Source: Betaproteobacteria bacterium HGW-Betaproteobacteria-3 (GTDB lineage Bacteria > Pseudomonadota > Gammaproteobacteria > Burkholderiales > Burkholderiaceae_C). Taken from it: a stretch of 64,000 nt of DNA. The first letter of the stretch is position 1; each line of letters opens with the position of its first letter. The notes under the pieces were generated by a model that saw nothing but the letters and a program-made list of their open reading frames with translations, had not been told where the DNA came from and made no database searches. Shown here one piece after another: positions 1 through 8,961 of the stretch. The position numbers and the translations under genes were made by a program. The stretch is taken from assembly GCA_002842205.1 (NCBI GenBank), contig PHCI01000011.1:1-64000 (forward strand), given 5' to 3'.

Positions 1-91
1 GCGCGGCGCCCAGCAGCAGCGCCAGGTGCGCCAGCAGCACCGCGGCGCTCAAGGCCAGCAGGGCGCGCCAGGGCACCCCGGGGCGGTCCAT
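1..91 (-). CDS. N-terminus of a probable exported/membrane protein (cut by window edge)
   Basis: The start codon overlaps the stop of the upstream IclR gene as TGATG on the minus strand, so translation is probably coupled. The visible 30 residues begin MDRPGVPWRALLAL and continue as a hydrophobic Ala/Leu stretch typical of a signal peptide or N-terminal membrane anchor. The rest lies outside the window. The start resembles DUF3108-type exported proteins of related bacteria, but that is a guess from very little sequence. Confidence 0.55.
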   Translation of the reverse strand, partial: MDRPGVPWRALLALSAAVLLAHLALLLGAA

Positions 92-903
92 CAGGCGCTG
101 TGCCCCAGGTCGGCCGACAGCCGGGCCGCTGCCGCGCGCAGCGGCCGGTCCACCGCACCGTCCCAGGCGCCGTCCAAGGTGGCCACCGAACCCAGCGAGA
201 CGATGCCCAGCACCATGTGGCCGTCTGAATCGAACACCGGGGCGCAAAAACCGACGACGCCCGGCAACAGCGTGTCGATCACCCGGGCGGCGCCGCGACG
301 GCGCACGTCGGCCAGCAGTGCCTGAACTTCGGGCACGCTGATGGGCAGGTCGCCGCGCGCGGCCGGGTTGGGCAGCCGGCGGATGCGGGCCAGCTCGTCC
401 TGCAGCATCGGGGCGATCTTGGCGTCCTGGGTGGCGTCCTTGCTCAGGTAGGCCGCAAAACAGCGGCCGGTGGCCGACGACAGCAGCGGCATCACGTCGC
501 CGAGCCGCAGGTTCACGGGTGTGGCCAGCGGCGATTCTTCCCAGTGCACGACCGTCGGACCGTGGTTGCCCCAAACGGCCAGCGCCAGGGTGTGGCCGAT
601 CTGCTCCACCAGCCCGGCCACGCGTTCGCGCCCGAGCTTCACAGCGTCGAGCCGCGACAGCGAAGCAAGCCCTAACTTGAGCGCGGCCGGCCCCAGGTCA
701 TAACGGGTGCTGCCCCCATCCTGCGTCACCAGGCCCAGCCGCTGAAAGCTCACCAGGTAGCGGTGCGCCTTGGCGGCGCTCATGCCGGCGGCGGCGGCCA
801 GGTCGCGCAGCATCAGCGGGCCAACGCCGCGCGCCAGCACGTCGAGCAGGGCAAAACCCACCTCGACCGACTGGATGCCCGCGCGCGCCTTGTCTGTTTG
901 CAC
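91..903 (-). CDS. IclR-family transcriptional regulator
   Basis: 270 residues with the two-part IclR layout: an N-terminal winged helix-turn-helix (about residues 10-70, including LRDLAAAAGMSAAKAHRYL) and a C-terminal effector-binding domain (about 80-260, containing LSSATGRCFAAYL). Length is normal for the family. It is divergent from the fumarylacetoacetate-hydrolase-family gene, the usual arrangement for IclR regulators of aromatic or organic-acid catabolism, so that gene is its probable target. The effector cannot be read from sequence. Confidence 0.9.
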   Translation of the reverse strand: MQTDKARAGIQSVEVGFALLDVLARGVGPLMLRDLAAAAGMSAAKAHRYLVSFQRLGLVTQDGGSTRYDLGPAALKLGLASLSRLDAVKLGRERVAGLVEQIGHTLALAVWGNHGPTVVHWEESPLATPVNLRLGDVMPLLSSATGRCFAAYLSKDATQDAKIAPMLQDELARIRRLPNPAARGDLPISVPEVQALLADVRRRGAARVIDTLLPGVVGFCAPVFDSDGHMVLGIVSLGSVATLDGAWDGAVDRPLRAAAARLSADLGHSA

Positions 904-912
904 TAGAATTCG

Positions 913-973
913 TTTCGTTTAGTTAAATCGATTTACCAATGCGTAATCTTAGCGCACGGTGGGCGCACCGTGC
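913..973. promoter_or_regulatory. Divergent promoter region with two dyads between iclR-type gene and FAH-family gene
   Basis: The 100-bp gap between the divergent genes contains an AT-rich near-palindrome (TCGTTTAGTTAAATCGA, about 914-930), a plausible IclR operator, and a perfect 8-bp inverted repeat GCACGGTG/CACCGTGC with a 4-nt spacer (954-961 and 966-973) just before the Shine-Dalgarno of the FAH-family gene. The second could be an operator or an RNA hairpin. Function is inferred from position. Confidence 0.45.
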
Positions 974-1005
974 TGACGCAGGATTTTGACGGAGACCGCA
1001 CTTCC

Positions 1006-2016
1006 ATGAAACTCGCCACTTACAAAGACGGCTCCCGCGACGGGCAGCTGGTGGTCGTCTCGCGCGATTTGAGCACGGCGCATTATGCGACCGGCATCGC
1101 CGACCGGCTCCAGCAGGTGCTGGACGACTGGGGCTTCCTGTCGCCCCAGTTGCAGGACCTGTCCGACACCCTGAACCACGGCAAGGCGCGTCACGCGTTT
1201 GCCTTCGACCCGAAGCAATGCATGGCGCCGCTGCCACGGGCCTACCAGTGGGCCGACGGCTCGGCCTACATCAACCACGTGGAGCTGGTGCGCGCGGCCC
1301 GCAATTCGGAAGTGCCCGACACCTTCTACACCGACCCACTGATGTACCAGGGCGGCAGCGACGACTTCCTCGGCCCCTGCGACGACGTGGTGTGCCCCAG
1401 CGAAGACTTCGGCATCGACTTTGAGGCCGAGATCGCCGTGATCACCGGCGACGTGCCCTGTGGCGCAACCCCGGCCCAGGCACTGGAGGGCATCCGCCTG
1501 GTGATGCTGGCCAACGACGTGAGCCTGCGCAACCTGATCCCGGCCGAGCTGGCCAAGGGTTTTGGGTTCTTCCAGAGCAAACCGGCCACGGCGTTCAGCC
1601 CGGTGGCGGTCACGCTGGACGAAGTGGCGGGCGCCTGGGACCAGGGGCGCCTGAACCTCACCGTGCAAAGCACCTGGAACGGCCGCAAGGTCGGCCTGTG
1701 CGAGGCCGGCCCGGAGATGACGTTTCACTTTGGCCAACTCATCGCGCACATCTGCAAGACGCGCAATGTGCGCGCGGGCAGCATCGTGGGCAGCGGCACC
1801 GTCAGCAACAAGGGCGTGACCGACGCCAATGGCAAGACCGACTGGCCCAAGGGCTACAGCTGCATTGCCGAAAAGCGCGCCATCGAAACCATTCAGGACG
1901 GCAAACCGGCCACGGCGTACATGAAGTTTGGCGACACCATCCGCATCGAGGCCCGGGGCCGGGACGGCCAGAGCGTGTTTGGCGCCATCGACCAGAAGAT
2001 CGCGCCGCTGGCCTGA
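1006..2016 (+). CDS. Fumarylacetoacetate hydrolase (FAH)-family protein
   Basis: 336 residues. The catalytic FAH fold occupies roughly residues 80-330. The metal-site pattern is visible as E140/E142 in FEAEI and D171 in ANDVS. FAH-family enzymes hydrolyse C-C bonds of acylpyruvate-type intermediates (fumarylacetoacetate, fumarylpyruvate) late in aromatic degradation; which substrate applies here is not determined. I chose the ATG preceded by GGAGA rather than an upstream in-frame start. It is divergent from an IclR regulator. The salicylate-to-gentisate genes about 40 kb away make a fumarylpyruvate role possible but unproven. Confidence 0.85.
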   Translation: MKLATYKDGSRDGQLVVVSRDLSTAHYATGIADRLQQVLDDWGFLSPQLQDLSDTLNHGKARHAFAFDPKQCMAPLPRAYQWADGSAYINHVELVRAARNSEVPDTFYTDPLMYQGGSDDFLGPCDDVVCPSEDFGIDFEAEIAVITGDVPCGATPAQALEGIRLVMLANDVSLRNLIPAELAKGFGFFQSKPATAFSPVAVTLDEVAGAWDQGRLNLTVQSTWNGRKVGLCEAGPEMTFHFGQLIAHICKTRNVRAGSIVGSGTVSNKGVTDANGKTDWPKGYSCIAEKRAIETIQDGKPATAYMKFGDTIRIEARGRDGQSVFGAIDQKIAPLA

Positions 2017-2024
2017 AAACCGGA

Positions 2025-2438
2025 TCAGGTCGCGTACACCGCGTCCAGCGACCGAAAGCCCTTGATCTCCATCGGGTTGCCGAACGGGTCGCAAAAGAAC
2101 ATCGTCCACTGCTCGCCCGGTTCGCCTTCAAAGCGCAGCTGCGGCGCCAGGATGAATTCGGTGCCCGCGGCCTGCAGGCGCTGCGCCATGGCCTGCCAGT
2201 CGGCCAGCGGCAGGATCAGCCCGAAGTGCGGCATGGGCACGAGATGCTCGCCCACACGGCCAGTGCGCTCCGTCTTGAACGGGGTGCCCAGGTGCAATGA
2301 AATCTGGTGGCCTGAAAAATCAAAATCGACCCAGGTCGCGGTGCTGCGCCCCTCGGCGCAGCCCAGCACGCCGCCATAAAAGCGACGCGCGGCGTCCAGA
2401 TCGGTGACGTTGAAGGCCAAATGAAACAGGCTGCTCAT
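2025..2438 (-). CDS. VOC (glyoxalase/bleomycin-resistance) superfamily protein
   Basis: 137 residues with the N-terminal VOC signature (FHLAFNVTDLDAARRFYGGVLG) and a C-terminal FFCDPFGNPMEIKGF metal-site strand. A single polypeptide of this size normally dimerises to form two metal sites. It may be a glyoxalase, dioxygenase or resistance protein; the sequence does not decide. It is convergent with the FAH-family gene and lies downstream of the porin on the same strand. Confidence 0.85.
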   Translation of the reverse strand: MSSLFHLAFNVTDLDAARRFYGGVLGCAEGRSTATWVDFDFSGHQISLHLGTPFKTERTGRVGEHLVPMPHFGLILPLADWQAMAQRLQAAGTEFILAPQLRFEGEPGEQWTMFFCDPFGNPMEIKGFRSLDAVYAT

Positions 2439-2467
2439 CCCGCAAAGGATAGCAGCCTGTGAGGGCC

Positions 2468-2550
2468 GTGCAACCGGGGTTGCACGCGGGTTGACTTTGG
2501 CGACCCGTCACACCACGGGGTGCGCGGTGCGATGCGGGCCGAAAGTCAAC
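2468..2550 (-). terminator. Hairpins downstream of the porin gene
   Basis: An 8-bp perfect inverted repeat GTGCAACC/GGTTGCAC with a 2-nt loop (2468-2485) is followed by a longer-range pair GTTGACTTT (2490-2498) and AAAGTCAAC (2542-2550). Both fall just after the porin stop codon on the minus strand and before the VOC gene. They probably end or attenuate porin transcription. There is no clear T-run, so classic intrinsic termination is uncertain. Confidence 0.4.
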
Positions 2551-2556
2551 CGTTCA

Positions 2557-3852
2557 TCAGAACACGTACTGGGCCGAGGTCTGGAAGCGGTTCAGCACGC
2601 CGACCTGACCATCACGCTGGGTGCGATGGCCGTAGATGTACTCGATACCCACGTTGGTGTTCTTCACCGGGCTCCAGATCAGGTTCAGGTGAGCCGACTC
2701 GGCATTGCGGGTTTGACCGCCACCGACGCCCTGACCGAACTTGGTGCGCGTGCCCGACAAGGCGACCGTGGAGCGCAGGTCGGCGCTCCAGAAGTGCTGA
2801 TACGACGCCATGGCAATCCAGGTGTTGGACAGGTCGAGGTTGCCGTTGGCCTTGAGCGCGCCGTCCGGGAACAGGCCAACCACGTAGCGGCCGAGCGTGT
2901 TGCCATAGTTCGTGGTGAACGCGAAGGAGTCCTTGCCGAAGGTCGGGATCACGCCGCTGAAACCCACTGCACCGCCCCATTTGTTGTCGCTGGCCGCGGC
3001 CGTGTCGATCCGGATCTGGCGAACCATACCGGTGAACGTGAGGCGGCTTTTGCCCACATTGAGGTCCACGCGGCCAGTCACGTCAGGCAGGCGGTCGTCG
3101 CCAACCGGGCCCACGCCAGAGATGTTCGACTCGGGGTTCTCCAAGGAGGCTGACCACTGGCCGCTGCCAAACTTCTGCGTGTACTTGATTTGCGTCTGGC
3201 GAACGAAGATCGCGCCGACCGGGCCGCCGAAATCGAGCACTTCCGGGCCAGCGCCCACGTCCATGAAGTTGCTCCAGGTCTGGCCGACCAACAGGCCGCC
3301 GATGGAACCGTAGCCGTGGCGCATGCGCAGGCCGTTGGAGTTGCTGACCACCTCATTGCCTGACGTGCCGCCCGAGAAAAAGTCGGCTTCGAAGAAGGTC
3401 TTGACTTCACCCATCGCGCTGGGCGTGGAGGTGGTCATGTTGAAACGGGTCTGGCGGGCGTGCGCCGTCAGTTGACCGCGCTCGCCCTTGGCGCCAGAAC
3501 CCAGCGGGATGCCGGGGGCTTCCAGTTCCTGGTCGGCGGTGCCGCCTACGCTGCGGCTGTTGTAGATCGCGTCGGCCTTGATGTAGCCGCCAAACTTGAT
3601 CGAGGTGTTGGAGCCTGGCAGCTTGAACGAACCGGGTATGTCACCACCGGTCACGGCGCCTGCGGGGGCAGCGGCAGCGGGGGCAGCCTGCTTGGCCGAC
3701 ATTTCTTCCACTTTCTTCTGCAGGGCGTCGATTTGCGCCTTCAGGTCGGAGATGGCATCGGCACGCGCGAGCGGTGCAGCGGCCAGCAGGCCGCCAGACA
3801 GCGCGATGCACAGCGCCGTCTTGGTGAAGGGGTGAAATTTCGTAGGTTTCAT
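2557..3852 (-). CDS. DcaP-like trimeric outer-membrane porin
   Basis: 431 residues with a signal peptide cleaved near ARA/DAI (after residue 31), a short N-terminal coiled coil (ISDLKAQIDALQKKVEEM, about 34-52), an Ala/Pro linker, and a beta-barrel starting KFGGYIKADAIY and ending in a C-terminal Phe (SAQYVF), the outer-membrane insertion signal. This layout matches DcaP porins, which form trimers with an N-terminal helical bundle and pass dicarboxylates and other small acids. The substrate here is unknown. Confidence 0.88.
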   Translation of the reverse strand: MKPTKFHPFTKTALCIALSGGLLAAAPLARADAISDLKAQIDALQKKVEEMSAKQAAPAAAAPAGAVTGGDIPGSFKLPGSNTSIKFGGYIKADAIYNSRSVGGTADQELEAPGIPLGSGAKGERGQLTAHARQTRFNMTTSTPSAMGEVKTFFEADFFSGGTSGNEVVSNSNGLRMRHGYGSIGGLLVGQTWSNFMDVGAGPEVLDFGGPVGAIFVRQTQIKYTQKFGSGQWSASLENPESNISGVGPVGDDRLPDVTGRVDLNVGKSRLTFTGMVRQIRIDTAAASDNKWGGAVGFSGVIPTFGKDSFAFTTNYGNTLGRYVVGLFPDGALKANGNLDLSNTWIAMASYQHFWSADLRSTVALSGTRTKFGQGVGGGQTRNAESAHLNLIWSPVKNTNVGIEYIYGHRTQRDGQVGVLNRFQTSAQYVF

Positions 3853-4220
3853 GATGTCTCTCTTTTGGGGAGGTTGGCCTTGACTTGGGAGGAATGCGCC
3901 GCAAGGGTGACGCAGACCCGATTACAAAATGGATGCGCCGCGCTTACAACTGCTGACAGCCCAAAAGGCGTCATAAAACGGTCATGAAATTGTGTTTTGT
4001 TGGGGCCGCGCCACACGCGAACGCCTGTGCGCGCGCGGCCCGAAAAAAGGTTGAGCGCATCGGCGGGGCGCGGGAGCCGGGCCGCCACCCGCACGGCGCA
4101 CGGCGCACAACGCCGACCACCCGGTGGGGCGTTGGCAAAGCACCACCAAAGTATTCATGAGCGAAGAACCCATGAGCGAAGAGCCCTCGCGGTCGCCCGG
4201 TGGCTCAGGGGTTGAGCGGC
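3853..4220. other. Non-coding 368-bp region upstream of porin
   Basis: No convincing gene. The AT-richer stretch near 3920-4000 probably carries the porin promoter, but no hexamer pair is convincing. A two-unit 15-bp tandem repeat (ATGAGCGAAGAACCC then ATGAGCGAAGAGCCC) lies at 4157-4186, close to the end of the baeRF-like gene. Confidence 0.5.
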
Positions 4221-4595
4221 TCAGGCGGCCGAAGGGTCTGCCGCCATGTTGTCGAACTTCTTGAAGTACTGGCGCGCCAGGGCGACGAGCTGGCCATCGG
4301 TGGGATGGTCGGCGGCGATCGAATCCACCACGGCGGCGGCCACGGCCGGTTGGTGGCGGGTGCACCAGTCGCGGAATTCGGTGCGCGCCAGGCCCGGGCC
4401 GGTCAGCAGCACCTCATGCGTGCCGGCCAATGCCTGGGCGGTGTCGGCAAAGAAGGCGGCGGCGTCGCCCGCCTTGCCGGCGTGCTTGTGGTGGCTGCGC
4501 GACTTGATGCGCTGGGCCTGCACGTGCTCGCGGTCAAACATGACCACGTGGGCCTCGGTGTGGTCGATCCAGACGACGGCGTGAAAGGTGTTCAT
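4221..4595 (-). CDS. baeRF-like (eRF1 domain 1-type) translational machinery protein
   Basis: 124 residues. The N-terminus (HAVVWIDHTEAHVVMF), an internal RIKSRSHHKH segment and the VDSIAADHPTDGQLVALARQYF tail match the small bacterial eRF1-domain-like proteins often named translational machinery protein in Burkholderiales. These proteins are thought to act on ribosomes, but the molecular role is not settled. The neighbouring DksA/TraR-like gene on the same strand, behind an FNR-type dyad, suggests both are induced in low oxygen. Confidence 0.72.
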   Translation of the reverse strand: MNTFHAVVWIDHTEAHVVMFDREHVQAQRIKSRSHHKHAGKAGDAAAFFADTAQALAGTHEVLLTGPGLARTEFRDWCTRHQPAVAAAVVDSIAADHPTDGQLVALARQYFKKFDNMAADPSAA

Positions 4596-4646
4596 GCAAG
4601 GCTCTTTGAAAAAAAATGAGGGAATGGTGCTTGGGGGTGAGGGCGC

Positions 4647-5015
4647 TCAGGCGGGGCGGTGCAGCTCGGCTTTTTCCTGGCAGTGGATGCAGCGCGGCGC
4701 CTCGGGCGTGGCCTGCAGGCGTGCGGCCGTGATGTGCGTGCCGCAGTCGATGCAGTCGCCGTAAGTGCCCGCTTCGATGCGGCGCAGCGCTGCGTCGATG
4801 GCGTTCAGCTCCACGGCTTCGCGCTCGCCGATGGCGAACTCCAGCTCGCGTTCGGTGGCCACCTGGGCGTGCGAATCTTCGGCGTGGCCAAAGTGGTCGG
4901 CAGCGGCTTCGGCGCGGCTCACCACGCCGCCGCGCTGCTGCGCCATCTGCGCCAGCAGGGCGGTGCGCATGGCTTGCAACTCCTGGCGGTAGGGGACGGC
5001 TTGGTCGATGTTCAT
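4647..5015 (-). CDS. DksA/TraR-type zinc-finger protein
   Basis: 122 residues: an N-terminal helical hairpin (about 8-80) and a C-terminal C4 zinc finger with Cys88-x2-Cys91 and Cys109-x2-Cys112 ([10 protein letters not shown]...RCIHCQ). Proteins of this type insert into the RNA polymerase secondary channel or modulate stress responses. The DxxDA tip motif of true DksA is not evident, so it is probably a paralogue. An FNR-like dyad and a CATCAT -10 element at class II spacing lie upstream. Confidence 0.88.
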   Translation of the reverse strand: MNIDQAVPYRQELQAMRTALLAQMAQQRGGVVSRAEAAADHFGHAEDSHAQVATERELEFAIGEREAVELNAIDAALRRIEAGTYGDCIDCGTHITAARLQATPEAPRCIHCQEKAELHRPA

Positions 5016-5041
5016 GGCAGGGCTCCTGTGTCGATGGTTTC

Positions 5042-5083
5042 ATGATGCGCTGCGGCGGCATCTCCTTCTTTGACAAAGGTCAA
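5042..5083 (-). promoter_or_regulatory. FNR/Anr-type promoter for the DksA-like gene
   Basis: A perfect dyad TTGAC-N4-GTCAA lies at 5070-5083. On the minus strand a CATCAT hexamer (5047-5042) falls exactly where a -10 should be if the dyad is centred at -41.5, the class II FNR position, putting a transcript start near 5035, about 20 nt before the ATG. The dyad differs from the canonical TTGATNNNNATCAA by one base per half-site, a variant seen for Crp/Fnr-family sites. Confidence 0.62.
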
Positions 5084-5179
5084 GGTGTGCCGCAGCAAGG
5101 TCCGCAAGGCCGTTTTGCCCGCTGGCGCGGCACAATCGGCGAACCCAGGCCGCATGCCGCAACTTCAGGATCAGACGCC

Positions 5180-6013
5180 ATGACCACCCGCACCATCGAC
5201 TACCGCCGCTACCAGACGCTGAACCTCACGCGGCGCGGCCCGCAAGACTCGGTGCTCGACATCCAGATGAAAGCCGGTGGCCCTGGCGGCAATGGCAAGC
5301 TGCCCACGGCCGGACACGACGGACACTGGGAGTTGTGCGAGATCTGGCGTGACGTGGGCGCCGACGACAGCGTGCGCTGCGCGGTGCTGCGTGGCGAGGG
5401 CCTGGGGTTTTCGGGCGGCGGCGATTTGGCGCTGGTGCAGGACATGGCCAGCGACTTTGCGGTGCGCACCCGGGTCTGGAAGGAAGCGCGCGACCTGGTC
5501 TACAACCTCATCAACTGCGACAAACCCATTGTGAGCGCCATGCACGGCCCGGCCGTGGGCGCCGGGCTGGTGGCGGGCTTGCTGGCCGACATTTCGATCG
5601 CGGCCAAGACCGCGAAGATTGTGGACGGCCACACCCGCCTGGGCGTGGCCGCGGGCGACCACGCCGCCATCGTCTGGCCGCTGCTGTGCGGCATGGCCAA
5701 GGCCAAGTACTACCTGATGCTGTGCGAACCCGTCAGCGGCGAAGAGGCCGAGCGCATCGGCCTGGTGTCGCTGGCGGTGGACGAGGCCGAACTGCTGCCG
5801 CGCGCCTACGCGGTGGCCGACCGGCTGGCCAACGGTTCGCCAACCGCCATCCGCTGGACCAAGTACGCGCTGAACAACTGGCTGCGCCAGGCCGGGCCCG
5901 CGTTCGATACCTCGCTGGCGCTCGAATTCATGGGCTTTGGCGGGCCCGACGTGCACGAGGGCGTGGCCTCGCTGCGAGAGCGGCGCGCGCCGAAGTTCAA
6001 TGGCAACACCTGA
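5180..6013 (+). CDS. Enoyl-CoA hydratase/isomerase family protein
   Basis: 277 residues with the crotonase core: an oxyanion-hole segment FSGGGDL, the [14 protein letters not shown] strand-loop-helix, and a conserved C-terminal region. Crotonases hydrate enoyl-CoA or catalyse related CoA-ester chemistry. The pair of Glu residues of classical hydratases is not clear (GVAAGDHA replaces the second), so another crotonase reaction is possible. I chose the ATG after CAGGA. The stop codon abuts a dispersed repeat. Confidence 0.85.
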   Translation: MTTRTIDYRRYQTLNLTRRGPQDSVLDIQMKAGGPGGNGKLPTAGHDGHWELCEIWRDVGADDSVRCAVLRGEGLGFSGGGDLALVQDMASDFAVRTRVWKEARDLVYNLINCDKPIVSAMHGPAVGAGLVAGLLADISIAAKTAKIVDGHTRLGVAAGDHAAIVWPLLCGMAKAKYYLMLCEPVSGEEAERIGLVSLAVDEAELLPRAYAVADRLANGSPTAIRWTKYALNNWLRQAGPAFDTSLALEFMGFGGPDVHEGVASLRERRAPKFNGNT

Positions 6014-6075
6014 ATTACTATCTATATAGTAGCAAACTATCTCCATTTGACGGGGGATTGATGCTGTTTTTATTG
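6014..6075 (-). repeat. Dispersed ~50-bp repeat, copy R1
   Basis: Reads on the minus strand as CATCAATCCCCCGTCAAATG followed by GAGATAGTTTGCTACTATATAG. It shares the core CCCCCGTnnAATGGnnATAGTTTGCTA with copies R2-R6 and R8. It begins directly after the enoyl-CoA hydratase stop codon and may act as a transcription end. Confidence 0.85.
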
Positions 6076-6157
6076 GAAATCTGTGTTGGCCGCCTGCGCC
6101 GACGCCGCAGCCGGCACTTGCACCCGGCACCTGCACCTGGGCCGTGTTGTGACGATA

Positions 6158-6520
6158 ATGCGGCCCATGGACGCCCTGCGCCACGCCCACCATCTTGCCC
6201 GCCTCGTGCTGGTGTGGTTTGCGCTGTCCATTGGCGTGGCCGTGGCGTCGCCGCTGGTCAGCCCGCAGGGCCTGGAGCTGATCTGCTCCGGCTCGGGCGC
6301 CATGAAGCTGCTGGTCAAAACCGCCGACGGCGCCACGGAAGCCTCTTCGCACAGCCTGGACTGCCCGCTGTGCGCCTCCATTGGGGCACCGCCTCCGGTG
6401 GCGCGCACCGTGGCGGCTCCCGATCCGACGCTGGGCTACGTGTGCCAGCCCATGCCTGCGGCGCGCATCGCGTCGCGCACCGCCGCACCACTGCCCGCGC
6501 GTGGGCCTCCTGCCTTCTGA
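6158..6520 (+). CDS. DUF2946-like small protein, head of copper cluster
   Basis: 120 residues from the ATG at MRPMDALRHAHH; the second ATG three codons later is equally possible. It has a hydrophobic N-terminal segment (LARLVLVWFALSIGVAVASPLV), a central CPLCA motif (LDCPLCAS) and a conserved-looking C-terminus. This pattern fits DUF2946 proteins, which commonly lie beside copper TonB receptors and PCuAC genes. The Cys pair and His residues suggest metal binding. The TonB receptor follows 80 bp later. Confidence 0.7.
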   Translation: MRPMDALRHAHHLARLVLVWFALSIGVAVASPLVSPQGLELICSGSGAMKLLVKTADGATEASSHSLDCPLCASIGAPPPVARTVAAPDPTLGYVCQPMPAARIASRTAAPLPARGPPAF

Positions 6521-6600
6521 ACTTTCAAAAAAATAGCGTCTGAAGACCGTTTCACGCGGGCTTCAGGCACTTTCCATTGAAATTTCGGGAGGGAGTCCCC

Positions 6601-8943
6601 ATGAAACATTCGCGCAGTGCCGCGGCGCTGGCCGTGGCTTTTCCCCTTTGCTTTCCCGCCGCATCGCAAACGGCCAACCCGGTGGCCGAAGCGCCCACCA
6701 AAAACCTGGGCGTGGTGACCGTCACCGGCGGGCAGCCGACATCCCTGCCCACGCAGATTCCCACCACCATGGAGGGCATCACCCGCGAGCAGATCGAGCA
6801 GACCGTCAACGCCACCGACAGCGAGGACGCCCTCAGGTATTTCCCCAGCCTGCTGGTGCGCAAGCGCTACATCGGCGACTACAACCATGCCGTGCTGTCC
6901 AGCCGCGCCTCGGGCACGGGCAACAGCGCCCGCTCGGCGGTCTATGCCGACGGCATCCTGCTGTCCAACTACCTGGGCAATGGGGCTGCGTACACGCCGC
7001 GCTGGGGGCTGGTGACGCCCGAAGAAATCGAGCGGGTGGACGTGATGTACGGGCCGTTTTCGGCCGCGTACCCGGGCAATTCGGTGGGCGCCGTGGTGGA
7101 TTACGTCACCCGCATGCCGACCCGGTTCGAGGTGCACGCCAAGGCGGGCTATTTCGTCCAGCCCTTTGACCTGTACAACACCCACGAAACCTACAAAGGC
7201 TGGCAAACCAGTGCCTCGGTGGGCAACAAGAACGGGGACTGGTCCTGGTGGCTCAATTTCAACCATACCGACAGCCACGGCCAGCCGCTGACCTTTGCCA
7301 CCCGCCTGCTGTCGGCTGGCGGCGCGCCCACGGGGCCGGTGGTCAATGGTGCGGTGCTGGACGCCAACAACCAGGGCAAGCCGTGGTACGTGCTGGGCAC
7401 GGCCACCGAGTACCGCACCCGGCAAGACCATGCGAAGGTCAAGCTGGCGTACGACTTTTCGCCCACGGTGCGCGCGAGCTACACCCTCGGTGTCTGGCAA
7501 AACGAGGCCACCGCGCGTTCGGTCAGCTATTTGCGCGACGCCGCCGGCAACCCCGTGTACAGCGGCCCGGTGACGATCAACGGCGTGGGTTTCTCGGGCG
7601 CCAACGCGCTCAACGGCAATGATTTCCCGCAGACGAACGAGCGCATCACGCACCTGATGCACGGCCTGTCCGTGAAAACCCACACCCAGGGCGTCTGGGA
7701 CTGGGAGGTGGCTGCCAGCCTGTACGACTTTGGCACCGACCGCCTGCGCCGCAACAGCCGCAGCAACCCTTCGCCGGCGGCCGACGTGGGTGGGCCGGGG
7801 CAACTCGTCAACCAGAACGGCACCGGCTGGAACGCCCTGGCCTTCAAGGGCACCTGGCGACCGCAGGGCACCCAGGGGGCGCATCTGGTGGATTTCGGGC
7901 TCCAGCAAGACAGCTACCAGCTGCACATCCTCAGCTCGGACGTGCCCGGCAACTGGCAGACCGACCCGGCCGGGCCGACGCTCACCGACGTGCGGGGCAA
8001 GACGCAGCTGCAAAGCCTGTGGGCGCAGGACGTCTGGGCTTTTGCGACGGACTGGAAAACCGTGCTGGGCCTGCGCGGTGAACATTGGACGGCGAGCGAC
8101 GGGGTCACGCGCTTTTCCGCGAGCAATGCCCTCAGCTACCCCGGGCGCAGCGAAAACCATCTGTCGCCCAAAGGCGCGCTGGCCTACCAGTGGGCCCGCG
8201 ACCTGGTGTTGAAAGCCTCGGTGGGGCGCGCGGTGCGCATGCCCACCGTCAACGAGCTGTATGGCTCGACCAGCATTCCGGGCAGCCTCAACGCGGTGTT
8301 CGTCAACGATCCCGATCTGCGTCCCGAAAAATCCTGGACCACCGAGCTCAGCGCCGAAAAAGACCTGGGCAACAGCCTGCTGCGCCTGACTTTCTTCACC
8401 GAAAACGTCCGCGATTCGCTCTATTCGCAAACCACCTTTGACCCCGCGGCCAACCTCAACGTGACCCGCGTGCAGAACGTGGACCGCATCTTCACCCAGG
8501 GGATGGAGCTGGCCTTCAATGGCAACGACGTGCTGCGCAAGGGGCTGGACCTGCAGGGCAGCGTGACCTACGCCGATTCCATCATCAAGGCCAACACCGG
8601 CTTCGTGAGTGTGCCGGGCGACACCGTTGGCAAACGCCAGCCGAACGTCCCGCGTTGGCGCGCCTCGGCACTGGCCAGCTACCGCTGGGATTCACAGCTG
8701 ACGACCTCGCTGGGCGTGCGCTACAGCGGCACGCAGTTCCGCACGCTCAACAACTCGGACGTGAACGGCTTCACCTACCAGGGCGTCAGCCGCTTCCTGA
8801 CCGCCGATCTGCGGGTGCGCTACCAGATCGACAGGCAATGGTCGGCGGCCTTCGGCATCGACAACCTCAACAACGACAAGTACTGGAACTTCCACCCCTA
8901 CCCGCAGCGCAGCTATTCGGCCGAACTGAAGGTGGACATCTGA
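6601..8943 (+). CDS. TonB-dependent outer-membrane receptor, probably for copper
   Basis: 780 residues after a strong GGGAGGG ribosome-binding site. It has a signal peptide (about residues 1-22), a plug domain (VVTVTGGQ... through VDVMYGPFSAAYPGNSVGAVVDYVTRMP, about 35-165) and a 22-strand-type barrel ending NLNNDKYWNFHPYPQRSYSAELKVDI. The downstream DUF1775 and PCuAC genes and upstream DUF2946 gene make copper the likely substrate, as for OprC-type receptors. Siderophore or cobalamin transport is not excluded by sequence alone. Confidence 0.88.
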   Translation: MKHSRSAAALAVAFPLCFPAASQTANPVAEAPTKNLGVVTVTGGQPTSLPTQIPTTMEGITREQIEQTVNATDSEDALRYFPSLLVRKRYIGDYNHAVLSSRASGTGNSARSAVYADGILLSNYLGNGAAYTPRWGLVTPEEIERVDVMYGPFSAAYPGNSVGAVVDYVTRMPTRFEVHAKAGYFVQPFDLYNTHETYKGWQTSASVGNKNGDWSWWLNFNHTDSHGQPLTFATRLLSAGGAPTGPVVNGAVLDANNQGKPWYVLGTATEYRTRQDHAKVKLAYDFSPTVRASYTLGVWQNEATARSVSYLRDAAGNPVYSGPVTINGVGFSGANALNGNDFPQTNERITHLMHGLSVKTHTQGVWDWEVAASLYDFGTDRLRRNSRSNPSPAADVGGPGQLVNQNGTGWNALAFKGTWRPQGTQGAHLVDFGLQQDSYQLHILSSDVPGNWQTDPAGPTLTDVRGKTQLQSLWAQDVWAFATDWKTVLGLRGEHWTASDGVTRFSASNALSYPGRSENHLSPKGALAYQWARDLVLKASVGRAVRMPTVNELYGSTSIPGSLNAVFVNDPDLRPEKSWTTELSAEKDLGNSLLRLTFFTENVRDSLYSQTTFDPAANLNVTRVQNVDRIFTQGMELAFNGNDVLRKGLDLQGSVTYADSIIKANTGFVSVPGDTVGKRQPNVPRWRASALASYRWDSQLTTSLGVRYSGTQFRTLNNSDVNGFTYQGVSRFLTADLRVRYQIDRQWSAAFGIDNLNNDKYWNFHPYPQRSYSAELKVDI

Positions 8944-8961
8944 AACGAAACGGAGCAACCC

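Noticed and set aside
4157-4186. 15-bp tandem repeat read as a small gene (MSEEPMSEEP)
   Set aside because: Only two units, no ribosome-binding site, and it runs into the baeRF-like gene from the other strand.
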